Below, in pieces: positions 1 through 7,324 of a stretch of DNA of 64,000 nucleotides. This DNA is from Catalinimonas alkaloidigena. GTDB taxonomy: Bacteria > Bacteroidota > Bacteroidia > Cytophagales > Flexibacteraceae. The notes beneath the pieces were generated by a model, which did no database searches, was not told the DNA's origin, and was given only the letters and a program-made list of their open reading frames with translations. The stretch covers positions 62,001 to 126,000 of the forward strand of contig NZ_FNFO01000014.1 in the NCBI RefSeq assembly GCF_900100765.1, in the 5' to 3' direction. Positions within the stretch are counted from its first letter, which is position 1. Every line of letters begins with the position of its first letter. The position numbers were made by a program, and so were the translations under genes.

Positions 1-286
1 TACGCCGTATGGCATCGGGCAATGCTTCTGGGTCGAGTTCCATTTCCGTCTCCAGCCACTGGCCCTCGGGCGAGAAATTGGCGGAGTACGCTTCCCCGTG
101 CTGCTTGAACTCCGCTTCCCATTCCTGGGGATTTTCCTGTTCCCACCGCACGGAGGTAGCTTCGGGGAATTTGGTTTCAAACGCCTGCTTGACGGCATCG
201 GGAACACGGGTCGAGGCCGCGGAGGTGCAACTGAGCAGCGGCAGGCTGAGCAACGCGGCCCAGGAAAGCAATCGGAAGGTGTGCAT
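1..286 (-). CDS. PepSY-like domain lipoprotein, partial (runs off the window start)
   Basis: The minus strand is open from an ATG at 284-286 to the window edge, giving 95 codons. The first 20 residues form a lipoprotein signal with lipobox LLSC, so the product is probably anchored in the periplasm or outer membrane. The rest matches the small PepSY-like (beta-lactamase-inhibitor-like) family of Bacteroidota: VPDAVKQAFETKFPEA, then an acidic segment, then ANFSPEGQWLETE. These proteins are usually 140-160 residues with two such repeats, so about half is missing beyond the edge. The molecular role of the family is not established. The gene is on the same strand as the AraC regulator but 150 bases downstream of it, and no terminator is visible between them. 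Family assignment is confident; function is not. Confidence 0.8.
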   Translation of the reverse strand, partial: MHTFRLLSWAALLSLPLLSCTSAASTRVPDAVKQAFETKFPEATSVRWEQENPQEWEAEFKQHGEAYSANFSPEGQWLETEMELDPEALPDAIRR

Positions 287-436
287 GGTGAGTTGGGTCT
301 AGGAGGGTACAAAAAACAGCGTGCCCCTTGCTGCGAGGAACGCCTCGGCATACACAAACCTAGAAGACGACTTTAAAGAAAACTTTAAGAAACAAACCAG
401 GGAGGGGAGGCTCCGCCCGCCGGCGGGCGAGTCGAC

Positions 437-1309
437 TCAATAATGCGGATTCAGAAACTGCTTGCGGTAATGAAAAGGCGTTTCCTGCGTCACGCGCTTG
501 AACTGGCGGTTGAAGTTGGAGAGCGTCGGAAAGCCACACTCGTAGGCGATTTGCGTAATGCTGAGGTGTTCCTGCGCCAGGAGCTTGCAGGCGTACCCGA
601 TCCGGATCTCGCTGACAAACGCCGAAAACGTTTTGTTGGCGTGCGCTTTGAAATACCGGCAGAAGGCCGAGTCGCTCATGCTGGCCAGCGCCGCGGCCTC
701 GCTGAGGCGAACTTCCCCCTTGAAATGGTCCATCACGTAGGTGTGCACCCGGTTCATCCGGTCGGCGTCGGTCGGGTTGTAAGCATGCGAGTAGCCCAGG
801 CTGGCCACCGGCCGCCATTCGGACGAAGTCGCCAGGACGTGCAGCGCCTGCAAAAGCGCCAGCACCCGGTCGAAGCCTTCCAGCGTGAGCATCCGTTGCA
901 TGGCCGCCGTCAGGTAGGTGCGGGTGGCGCCCACCACTTCCACGCCCCGGTGGGCCTGGTGAAAAAGCTGCCGCAGCGCGTGCATTTCCTGTTTTTCGAG
1001 AAACGCTTCTCCCAGAAAATGCTCCCCGAAGTAGATGACTAGGCCGTGCGTTCCCGGCGAATCTTCCTGGAAATAGAGGTCGTCACTGCGCCAGAGGTGC
1101 GGCAGGTTGGGACCGGTGAAAAGCACTTCGCCCTCCTCGAAATGGGCGATCGAGTCACCGATGAAGCGCGTGCCGGACCCCTTCAGCACCAGAAACAGCT
1201 GGTATTCGGGGTGAAAGTGCCAGTTGGGGTCGAAATACGGATCGCGCAGCTCCCGGATCACAAACGCCTGATCGGCCGAAATGGGGATTTTCTGGATGGC
1301 GGCTTTCAT
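437..1309 (-). CDS. AraC-family transcriptional regulator with cupin sensor domain
   Basis: This 290-residue protein has an N-terminal cupin-type ligand-binding domain (about residues 10-100; note NWHFHPEYQLFLVLKGSGT) and two C-terminal AraC helix-turn-helix motifs (about 190-285). The second motif, SITQIAYECGFPTLSNFNRQF, is typical and highly conserved. Size and layout match the RhaR/melibiose-type regulators that sense sugars or their derivatives. The gene is divergent from the ThuA/epimerase/oxidoreductase operon, with about 140 bases between the two starts, so it probably controls that operon and itself. The start gives a normal cupin N-terminus (MKAAIQKIPISADQAF). No effector can be named from sequence. 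Confidence 0.92.
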   Translation of the reverse strand: MKAAIQKIPISADQAFVIRELRDPYFDPNWHFHPEYQLFLVLKGSGTRFIGDSIAHFEEGEVLFTGPNLPHLWRSDDLYFQEDSPGTHGLVIYFGEHFLGEAFLEKQEMHALRQLFHQAHRGVEVVGATRTYLTAAMQRMLTLEGFDRVLALLQALHVLATSSEWRPVASLGYSHAYNPTDADRMNRVHTYVMDHFKGEVRLSEAAALASMSDSAFCRYFKAHANKTFSAFVSEIRIGYACKLLAQEHLSITQIAYECGFPTLSNFNRQFKRVTQETPFHYRKQFLNPHY

Positions 1310-1452
1310 GCCACTAGGCTAAAATTTCTGAAATCAGCGATAATATACATCGTACAGGTCAAAATACAGTCAAAAATCGGCAACATCCAAGAAGAATTCC
1401 TACCGGGAAAGCGACAACTTACCCGAGATTCGCTTACTTGTTTTTACGACCT

Positions 1453-4400
1453 ATGTACTTCCACCATTTCCTTCGCCCGGCCTTTGGCGTCAGGTGCCTT
1501 TTTTTTCTGCTGTTGGGGGGCGCGATGCTCACCTGCCAGGCGCCCAAACAGGCCTCCCACGGCAGTGATGGGCCGCGGCCCTTGTCGCTTCTGTTTCTGG
1601 GCCACCACAGCGAGCACCATCACGCCGAAGCGTACATGCCCATGCTGGCTTCTTCGCTCATCAAGCAGGGCATTCAACTGACCTATACGGCAGATCCTGA
1701 CGACCTGAACGACGAAAATCTGGCCCGGTACGACGGCCTGATCGTCTACGCCAACCACGACTCCATCACCACTTCGCAGGAAAAAGCTTTGCTCGACTTT
1801 GTGGCCGGAGGCAAAGGCTTTATTCCCATCCACTGCGCCAGCTTCTGTTTCCGCAATTCTCCATCGTATGTCGCGTTGGTCGGTGCGCAGTTTCAGCGGC
1901 ACGACACGGGCACGTTTGTCGCCGACATCGTGGAGGCGGCCCATCCGGCCCTGCAAGGGGTAGAGGAATTTGAAACGTGGGACGAAACCTACGTACACCA
2001 CATGTTCAGCGACGACCGTACGGTGCTGATGGAGCGGGTGGAGGGCGACCACCACGAGCCGTGGACGTGGGTAAAAACGCACGGCAAAGGGCGCGTCTTT
2101 TATACCGCCTACGGCCACGACGAACGCACCTGGGGGCACCCCATGTTTCAACAACTCATCCTGTCGGGGATTGTGTGGGCCGTTGGAGACGAGGCCCGCG
2201 CCCGCTGGCAACCCTACGCTGACTCCCTGCCGACCCTGACGTATTCGCCTGCCGAAAACATCCCCAACTACGAAAAGCGCGATCCGGCGCCGCAGTTGCA
2301 AGCCCCGCTTTCGCCCGAAGCTTCGAAGAAGTTGACGCAGGTGCCGCCCGGATTTTCGCTGGAACTGTTTGCCGCCGAGCCCGACATCGTCAACCCCATC
2401 GCCATGGCCTGGGACGCCCGCGGCCGGTTGTGGGTGATCGAGACGGTCGACTACCCGAACGACAAGCGGGACGGCGACGTCGGCGACGACCGGATCAAGA
2501 TTTGTGAGGACACCGACGGCGACGGCCGGGCCGACCGCTTCACGGTGTTTGCCGAGGGCCTGAACGTGCCCACCAGTCTGGTCTTTGCCCACGGCGGCGT
2601 GGTGGTGGCGCAGGCCCCGCACTTTTTGTTTCTGCAGGATACCGACGGCGACGATCGCGCCGACGTGCGGGAGGTCCTTATGGACGGATGGGGCACGTTC
2701 GACACGCACGCCGGTCCTTCGAACCTGCGCTATGGTTTCGACAATCAGATCTGGGGAACCGTGGGCTACGCCGGGTTTGAAGGCACCGTGGCGGGAAAGG
2801 CGCGACAGTTCCGGCAAGGGGTCTACCGCTTTGCGCTGTCCGGCGAAACGCCGCAGGTATCGTCCTTCGAACTGGTGACCCGCACCAGCAACAACACGTG
2901 GGGGCTGGGTTTCAACGAGAACTTCGAAGTATTTGCCTCCACGGCCAACAACACCCACAGCGTTTACGTCGGCATCCCGGATCGTTATTACGGGGAGGAT
3001 CAGGCCCTGAGCACACCGACCACCCGCGAATCGGGACGACGGCCGGAGCGCGCCCCGATCCTGGGCAGCCGGAAAATCGACGGGCACTACGCCATGCACC
3101 CCCTGACGCAGCTCGTGAGGCAGGTCGACGTGTTCGGTGGCTTTACGGCGGCGGCCGGACACAGCTTTTACACCGCCCGTACCTTTCCATCCGACTACTG
3201 GAACCAATCGGCGTTTGTCTGCGAACCCACCGGCCACGTGCTGCACCGGGCTCGCATCGAACCGGACGGCGCCGGGTTTCAGGAACAAGACGGCTGGAAC
3301 ATGCTGGCCAGCGCCGACGAATGGTTCGCGCCGGTAGCGGCCGAAGTCGGTCCCGACGGACAACTGTGGGTGCTGGACTGGTACAACTTCATCATCCAGC
3401 ATAACCCGACCCCCACGCCCGAACGCGGCGGCTTTCAGGCCGAAAACGGCAAGGGCAATGCGTACGTCAACCCGTTGCGCGACCAGACGCACGGGCGCAT
3501 CTGGCGGTTGGTCTACGAGGCGGGAACGCCCTCCGACATGCCGCAGCTACATCAGGACGATGCCGACGGACTGGTAGCGGCCCTGGAAAATGAGAACTTG
3601 TTCTGGCGCCTGACGGCCCAGCGTCTGCTGGTGGAGCGGGGCAAAACCGACGTAGTCGCCAACTTGTCCGCGCTGGTAGAAAAGGCTTCGCCGGATGCGC
3701 TGGGCCTGGCCCCCGCGGCCATCCACGCGCTCTGGACCCTCCACGGACTGGGGGCGCTTCAGGGTGACCAATCCGACGCCCTGCAAGTTGCGGTCAAAGC
3801 CCTGCGGCATCCTTCGGCCGGCGTTCGCAAAGCCGCCCTGCAGGTGCTGCCGCTAACGGAAGCCGCCACGCAAGCGGTGCTGGACGCGCGCCTGACCGAC
3901 GATCCCGATCCGATTGTCCGGCGGGAAGCCGCGCTGGCCTTGTCCCGGCGCAGTGAGTCGCCGCAGGTCGCCGCCACGCTGCGCCAACTGCCCGATTCTG
4001 CCGCGACCGACGACTACTGGCTCAAGCAGGCGTACGCCCTTGCCCACCGGGGTGGGGCGGGCACTGAAGTAACGGCCGACGCCTCGGTGGGCACTGCCCC
4101 GCAGGCCGACGCACAGGTGATCCGCATCAAGGTGCTGAAGGGTGAGATGAAATACGACCTTCAGCACTTTGAAGTGGAAGCCGGGAAGCCGGTGGAGCTG
4201 GTGTTCGAGAATCCGGATTTTATGCAGCACAACCTGCTGGTGCTCCAGCCCGGCTCTCTGCAAAAAGTCGGTGAGGCCGCAGACAAGCTGGCCGCCGATC
4301 CGAACGGCGCCGCGCAGAACTACGTCCCTCAGCTTCCCGAAGTGCTGCACGCCACGCCGCTGGTCGATCCGCAGCAAACCGTCACCTTGCGGTTCACCGC

Positions 4401-4506
4401 GCCGGCAAAAACGGGTACGTACCCGTACGTCTGCACCTTCCCCGGCCACTGGCGCATCATGCAGGGCGACATGCAGGTCGTCACGACGCTTTCTTCCCAC
4501 CCTTAA
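1453..4506 (+). CDS. ThuA / PVC-type dehydrogenase-like propeller / HEAT / cupredoxin fusion lipoprotein
   Basis: This is a large exported protein of about 1017 residues. The ATG at 1453 is preferred over an in-frame TTG at 1438 because it sits directly before the signal; the lipobox is MLTC. Domains in order are a ThuA glutamine-amidotransferase-like domain (about 40-240), a beta-propeller of the PVC-type membrane-bound dehydrogenase family (about 300-665, with repeated acidic DTDGDGRADR motifs), HEAT-like helices (about 670-850) and a C-terminal cupredoxin (about 890-1015). The cupredoxin retains type-1 copper ligands: His in MQHNLLVL and Cys, His and Met in CTFPGHWRIMQG. Family relatives often carry a cytochrome c at this point; no CxxCH haem motif was found here. 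The protein is the first gene of an operon with a sugar epimerase and a Gfo/Idh oxidoreductase, so a role in periplasmic sugar oxidation is likely. The substrate is unknown. Confidence 0.85.
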   Translation: MYFHHFLRPAFGVRCLFFLLLGGAMLTCQAPKQASHGSDGPRPLSLLFLGHHSEHHHAEAYMPMLASSLIKQGIQLTYTADPDDLNDENLARYDGLIVYANHDSITTSQEKALLDFVAGGKGFIPIHCASFCFRNSPSYVALVGAQFQRHDTGTFVADIVEAAHPALQGVEEFETWDETYVHHMFSDDRTVLMERVEGDHHEPWTWVKTHGKGRVFYTAYGHDERTWGHPMFQQLILSGIVWAVGDEARARWQPYADSLPTLTYSPAENIPNYEKRDPAPQLQAPLSPEASKKLTQVPPGFSLELFAAEPDIVNPIAMAWDARGRLWVIETVDYPNDKRDGDVGDDRIKICEDTDGDGRADRFTVFAEGLNVPTSLVFAHGGVVVAQAPHFLFLQDTDGDDRADVREVLMDGWGTFDTHAGPSNLRYGFDNQIWGTVGYAGFEGTVAGKARQFRQGVYRFALSGETPQVSSFELVTRTSNNTWGLGFNENFEVFASTANNTHSVYVGIPDRYYGEDQALSTPTTRESGRRPERAPILGSRKIDGHYAMHPLTQLVRQVDVFGGFTAAAGHSFYTARTFPSDYWNQSAFVCEPTGHVLHRARIEPDGAGFQEQDGWNMLASADEWFAPVAAEVGPDGQLWVLDWYNFIIQHNPTPTPERGGFQAENGKGNAYVNPLRDQTHGRIWRLVYEAGTPSDMPQLHQDDADGLVAALENENLFWRLTAQRLLVERGKTDVVANLSALVEKASPDALGLAPAAIHALWTLHGLGALQGDQSDALQVAVKALRHPSAGVRKAALQVLPLTEAATQAVLDARLTDDPDPIVRREAALALSRRSESPQVAATLRQLPDSAATDDYWLKQAYALAHRGGAGTEVTADASVGTAPQADAQVIRIKVLKGEMKYDLQHFEVEAGKPVELVFENPDFMQHNLLVLQPGSLQKVGEAADKLAADPNGAAQNYVPQLPEVLHATPLVDPQQTVTLRFTAPAKTGTYPYVCTFPGHWRIMQGDMQVVTTLSSHP

Positions 4507-4517
4507 CGAAAAAATCA

Positions 4518-5375
4518 ATGGCCATTACTTTTGGCGTAAGCACCTGGCTCTGGACCTCGCCCTTTGCTACAGAAACCGTGTCCCTGTTTTCCAAGATCAA
4601 GGCCATGGGCTACGATGCCGTGGAAATTCCGGTGGAAGATCCCACTCTGATCGACGCCGCCCGGGTGAAAGAAGCCCTTGAAGCACACGGGCTGAAGGCA
4701 CTGGTGTGTGGCGCTTTCGGTCCGACCCGCGACCTGACCCACGACGATCCGGCCGTACACGAAACCTGTTTGCGGTACCTCGACGACTGCTTTGCGCTGT
4801 GCCAGACCTGGGGTGCACCTTTCCTAGCCGGACCCGCTTATTCGGCGGTGGGCAAAGCGCGGATGGTCCCTGCCGAACAGAAAAAGCGGGAGTGGGACCG
4901 GGCCGTCACCAACCTGCAACGGGCCTGCGCGCGTGCTGCGCAACACGGCGTGTCGCTGGCGCTGGAGCCGCTCAACCGTTTTGAGTCCGACCTGATCAAC
5001 ACGGCCGACGACGTCATGCGGCTGGTCGGCGACATCAACCACCCCGCCGCGGGAGTAGCCCTCGACGGCTTTCACATGAACATCGAAGAGCCCGACATCG
5101 AACAGGCCATCCGGCGGGCGGGCGACCGGCTGCTGCACGTGCAGGTCTCCGAAAATTACCGGGGTACGCCCGGCACCGGGCAAACGCGGTGGGACGCGTA
5201 CCAGCGTGGCCTGCGGGCCGTGGGGTACCAGGGCGTAATTTCCATCGAGAGCTTTACGCCCAAGGTGCAGGAACTGGCCGGAGCCGTCTGCATCTGGCGG
5301 AACCTGGTGCCGGACCAGGACGACTTTGCGGCCGACGGACTTACTTTCTTGAAACAAACCTTTTCCTTTGTATGA
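4518..5375 (+). CDS. Sugar isomerase/epimerase, D-tagatose 3-epimerase-like TIM barrel
   Basis: This cytoplasmic protein of 285 residues has no signal peptide. It has the AP-endonuclease-2/xylose-isomerase-like TIM-barrel fold. The four metal-binding residues of the ketose 3-epimerase group are all present in order: Glu in LALEPLNRFES, Asp in GVALDGFHMN, His in LLHVQVSEN and Glu in VISIESF. It would interconvert ketoses, or act on keto-sugars, with a divalent metal. It lies 11 bases after the ThuA fusion gene, and its stop overlaps the start of the oxidoreductase by four bases (ATGA), which indicates translational coupling. Similar pairs of epimerase-fold and Gfo/Idh proteins take part in 3-keto-sugar metabolism in Bacteroides; a similar role here is inference. 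Confidence 0.9.
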   Translation: MAITFGVSTWLWTSPFATETVSLFSKIKAMGYDAVEIPVEDPTLIDAARVKEALEAHGLKALVCGAFGPTRDLTHDDPAVHETCLRYLDDCFALCQTWGAPFLAGPAYSAVGKARMVPAEQKKREWDRAVTNLQRACARAAQHGVSLALEPLNRFESDLINTADDVMRLVGDINHPAAGVALDGFHMNIEEPDIEQAIRRAGDRLLHVQVSENYRGTPGTGQTRWDAYQRGLRAVGYQGVISIESFTPKVQELAGAVCIWRNLVPDQDDFAADGLTFLKQTFSFV

Positions 5376-6511
5376 ACCAATCCATCAACATCGCCATTGT
5401 GGGGCTCGGCTTTGGGGCCGAATTCATCCCCATCTACCAGCAGCATCCCCACGCCCACATGTACGCCATCTGCCAGCGTAACGCCGAGAAGCTCCACGCC
5501 ATCGGCGATGCGTTCGGCATCGAAAAGCGCTACACGGATTTTAACCAGCTGCTGGAAGATCCCGACGTGGATGCCGTCCACATCAACACGCCCATCCAGA
5601 ATCACGCCGCGCAGTCGCTGGCGGCCCTGCGGGCGGGGAAACACGTGGCCTGTACCGTGCCCATGGCCACGACCGTCGAAGAGTGCCGGCAGATTGTGGA
5701 AGCCGTGGCCGAAACGGGCCTGACCTACATGATGATGGAGACGGTGATCTACAGCCGGGAATTTCTCTTTGTCAAAGAACTGTACCAGAAAGGAGAACTG
5801 GGAAGGATTCAGTTTTTGCGTGCCTCCCACCAGCAGGAAATGGCCGGCTGGCCGGGCTACTGGGAAGGCTTGCCGCCGATGCACTACGCGACCCACTGCG
5901 TGGGACCGGTGCTGGCGCTGCCAGGTGCGCAGGCGGAGTACGTCTCCTGCTTTGGTTCGGGGCGCATCGACGAACACCTGATTCCCAAGTACGGCTCTCC
6001 TTTTGCCATCGAGTCCTGCCACATCAAGTTCAAAGACTCCGACCTGGCGGCCGAAGTGACGCGCTCCCTGTTCAACACGGCCCGGCAGTACCGCGAGAGC
6101 TTCGACGTCTACGGCTCGAAGAAGTCGTTCGAGTGGACGCTGATCGAAGGGGAGGAAAACGTGATCCACACCGGCGAACAGCCGTCCCGCGTGCACGCCC
6201 CCGACTATGCCCACCTGTTGCCCAAAGAGATCCAGTCGTTTACCCAGCATGGCGTCTACAACGCCGACGAAAACCAGCACCTTTCGTTCATCCAGGGGGC
6301 CGGGCACGGCGGCTCGCATCCGCACCTTGTCCACGAGTTTGTGGCGGCGCTCCGGGAAAAACGGGAACCTTACCCGAACGCGCGCCAATCCGCGAACATC
6401 ACGTGCGTGGGCATTCTGGCCCACGAGTCGGCCTTGAAGGGGGGCGAGCGAATTCCGCTGCCGGAGTTTACCCTCCAGGAAACGCCGGCGGTCGACGCGC
6501 GTCCGTCCTGA
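5372..6511 (+). CDS. Gfo/Idh/MocA-family oxidoreductase
   Basis: This 379-residue protein starts at ATG 5372, where the Rossmann fold begins (INIAIVGLGFGAEF); a longer reading frame upstream only overlaps the epimerase gene. The N-terminal NAD(P)-binding domain covers about 1-125 and the C-terminal alpha/beta substrate domain the rest. The family's usual EKP motif, which carries the catalytic lysine, is replaced: the aligned segment reads GKHVACTVPMATT. The protein may therefore use another residue or belong to a subfamily with different chemistry. The C-terminal half keeps a long insert rich in His and Tyr (HQQEMAGWPGYWEG, MHYATHCVGP). It is the last gene of the operon, and a strong hairpin follows 26 bases later. 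It probably acts on the same sugar derivative as the epimerase. Confidence 0.88.
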   Translation: MNQSINIAIVGLGFGAEFIPIYQQHPHAHMYAICQRNAEKLHAIGDAFGIEKRYTDFNQLLEDPDVDAVHINTPIQNHAAQSLAALRAGKHVACTVPMATTVEECRQIVEAVAETGLTYMMMETVIYSREFLFVKELYQKGELGRIQFLRASHQQEMAGWPGYWEGLPPMHYATHCVGPVLALPGAQAEYVSCFGSGRIDEHLIPKYGSPFAIESCHIKFKDSDLAAEVTRSLFNTARQYRESFDVYGSKKSFEWTLIEGEENVIHTGEQPSRVHAPDYAHLLPKEIQSFTQHGVYNADENQHLSFIQGAGHGGSHPHLVHEFVAALREKREPYPNARQSANITCVGILAHESALKGGERIPLPEFTLQETPAVDARPS

Positions 6512-6536
6512 GCTGAGGAGTACAACTAGTAAAACC

Positions 6537-6576
6537 AAGGTGCATGCTGCGGATGTTCACGCAGCATGCACCTTTT
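6537..6576 (+). terminator. Rho-independent terminator after the oxidoreductase operon
   Basis: A perfect 15-base stem, AAGGTGCATGCTGCG paired with CGCAGCATGCACCTT, encloses an 8-base loop and is followed by TTT. It closes the ThuA/epimerase/oxidoreductase operon. Confidence 0.9.
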
Positions 6577-6859
6577 GCGTTTACTGCACCGCGCGTGCGG
6601 CGCTGGCAAGTACGCCTGAGAGGAGCGGGTCCGCAATGGCCGCACCGAATCGATTATTTGAGCATCCCAACCTGCCTGAACGCATTTTTTACCTTCTTTC
6701 TTGACGAACTCGGCAGGGGTAAACACCCGGCTCCGGGACACGGGAAATACGCGTTGTTTTAAAGATTTAGCCGCCTAATCGGCGCTCTTTATTTCAATCG
6801 CTTTCAGCCCGAATGCACGACAAGGTGCGCTTAAGTTTCCCATAAAAATATATCGGGAG

Positions 6860-6875
6860 ATGCAATCGGTTGCAT
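6860..6875. promoter_or_regulatory. LacI/PurR-type operator-like palindrome
   Basis: ATGCAATCGGTTGCAT is an inverted repeat with 6-base arms and a CG step at the centre, the layout typical of LacI-family operators. It overlaps the proposed -33 element of the promoter at 6870-6900, so a bound repressor would block transcription of the SusC/SusD operon. No LacI-family gene is in the window. Confidence 0.5.
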
Positions 6876-6900
6876 AATCAAGAAAAACCTTCTACTTTTC
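6870..6900 (+). promoter_or_regulatory. Bacteroidota-type promoter (TTG - 20 bp - TACTTTTC)
   Basis: TTG at 6870-6872 and TACTTTTC at 6893-6900 are separated by 20 bases. This matches the Bacteroidota sigma factor consensus TTG-N19-23-TAnnTTTG except for the last base. It faces the SusC/SusD operon that starts at 7325. Confidence 0.5.
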
Positions 6901-6924
6901 GTGCCGATTGATGTTCAACCTGAA

Positions 6925-7070
6925 ATGATGAAAAAGGCCTGGTCGCTGAAACTCACCTCGTTCTGGCGCTGACCTTCCTTTATGATTCTAATTTTTCCTG
7001 GTACTACCGCGCGGGTCCGCAGCGTCCGCAGGAACCACTGAACTTGCTTCGCCATCCGTAGAGCGGTGCG
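6925..7070 (+). pseudogene. Possible frameshifted remnant with signal-peptide-like start
   Basis: From ATG ATG at 6925 the frame reads MMKKAWSLKLTSFW and stops after 15 codons. In another frame the sequence continues directly as LALTFLYDSNFSWYYRAG before stopping near 7070. Joined, the two pieces look like an N-terminal export signal plus a short mature end, as expected for a gene that lost a base. No family is recognised, and it may be chance. Confidence 0.25.
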
Positions 7071-7324
7071 GCAGTCAGCCATCATCCGGCCTGGTATAGG
7101 CTCCGGAGTTCTCCTGCAGCGCCCAGGGTCGCGACACTTCGCACGACACGCTTCTTTCACCTTCCGGAGCGCGCTGTGCAGAGGATCGTCACCCCGGCCT
7201 GATCCGCGATGCACGCGTTAGCGGTCCTGATGTTGAATTGCTCACGGAGTTCGGGCATCGGGACGAGCCAACGCATCCCACTGAACCTTACCTATCAGTT
7301 CAAACAACATACAAACTCAAACCA

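Larger units (their letters stand above)
6577..7324. other. Long intergenic leader upstream of the first SusC gene
   Basis: About 750 bases lie between the terminator and the SusC start. The zone holds a promoter with a LacI-type palindrome (6860-6900) and, just after it, a short signal-peptide-like reading frame that breaks (6925-7070). The rest shows no convincing gene. A minus-strand frame at 6915-7214 has an unnatural Arg/Pro-rich composition and is not accepted. If the promoter is real, the SusC transcript has a leader of roughly 420 bases, long enough for post-transcriptional control. Confidence 0.5.

Noticed and set aside
1444-3492. 682-codon open frame on the minus strand
   Set aside because: It lies opposite the ThuA/propeller fusion, has no domain, is rich in Arg/Val/Gly, and reflects GC-rich codon use on the coding strand.
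6915-7214. 99-codon minus-strand open frame in the SusC leader
   Set aside because: Arg/Pro/Cys-rich composition, no homology signature, and it runs opposite the promoter.
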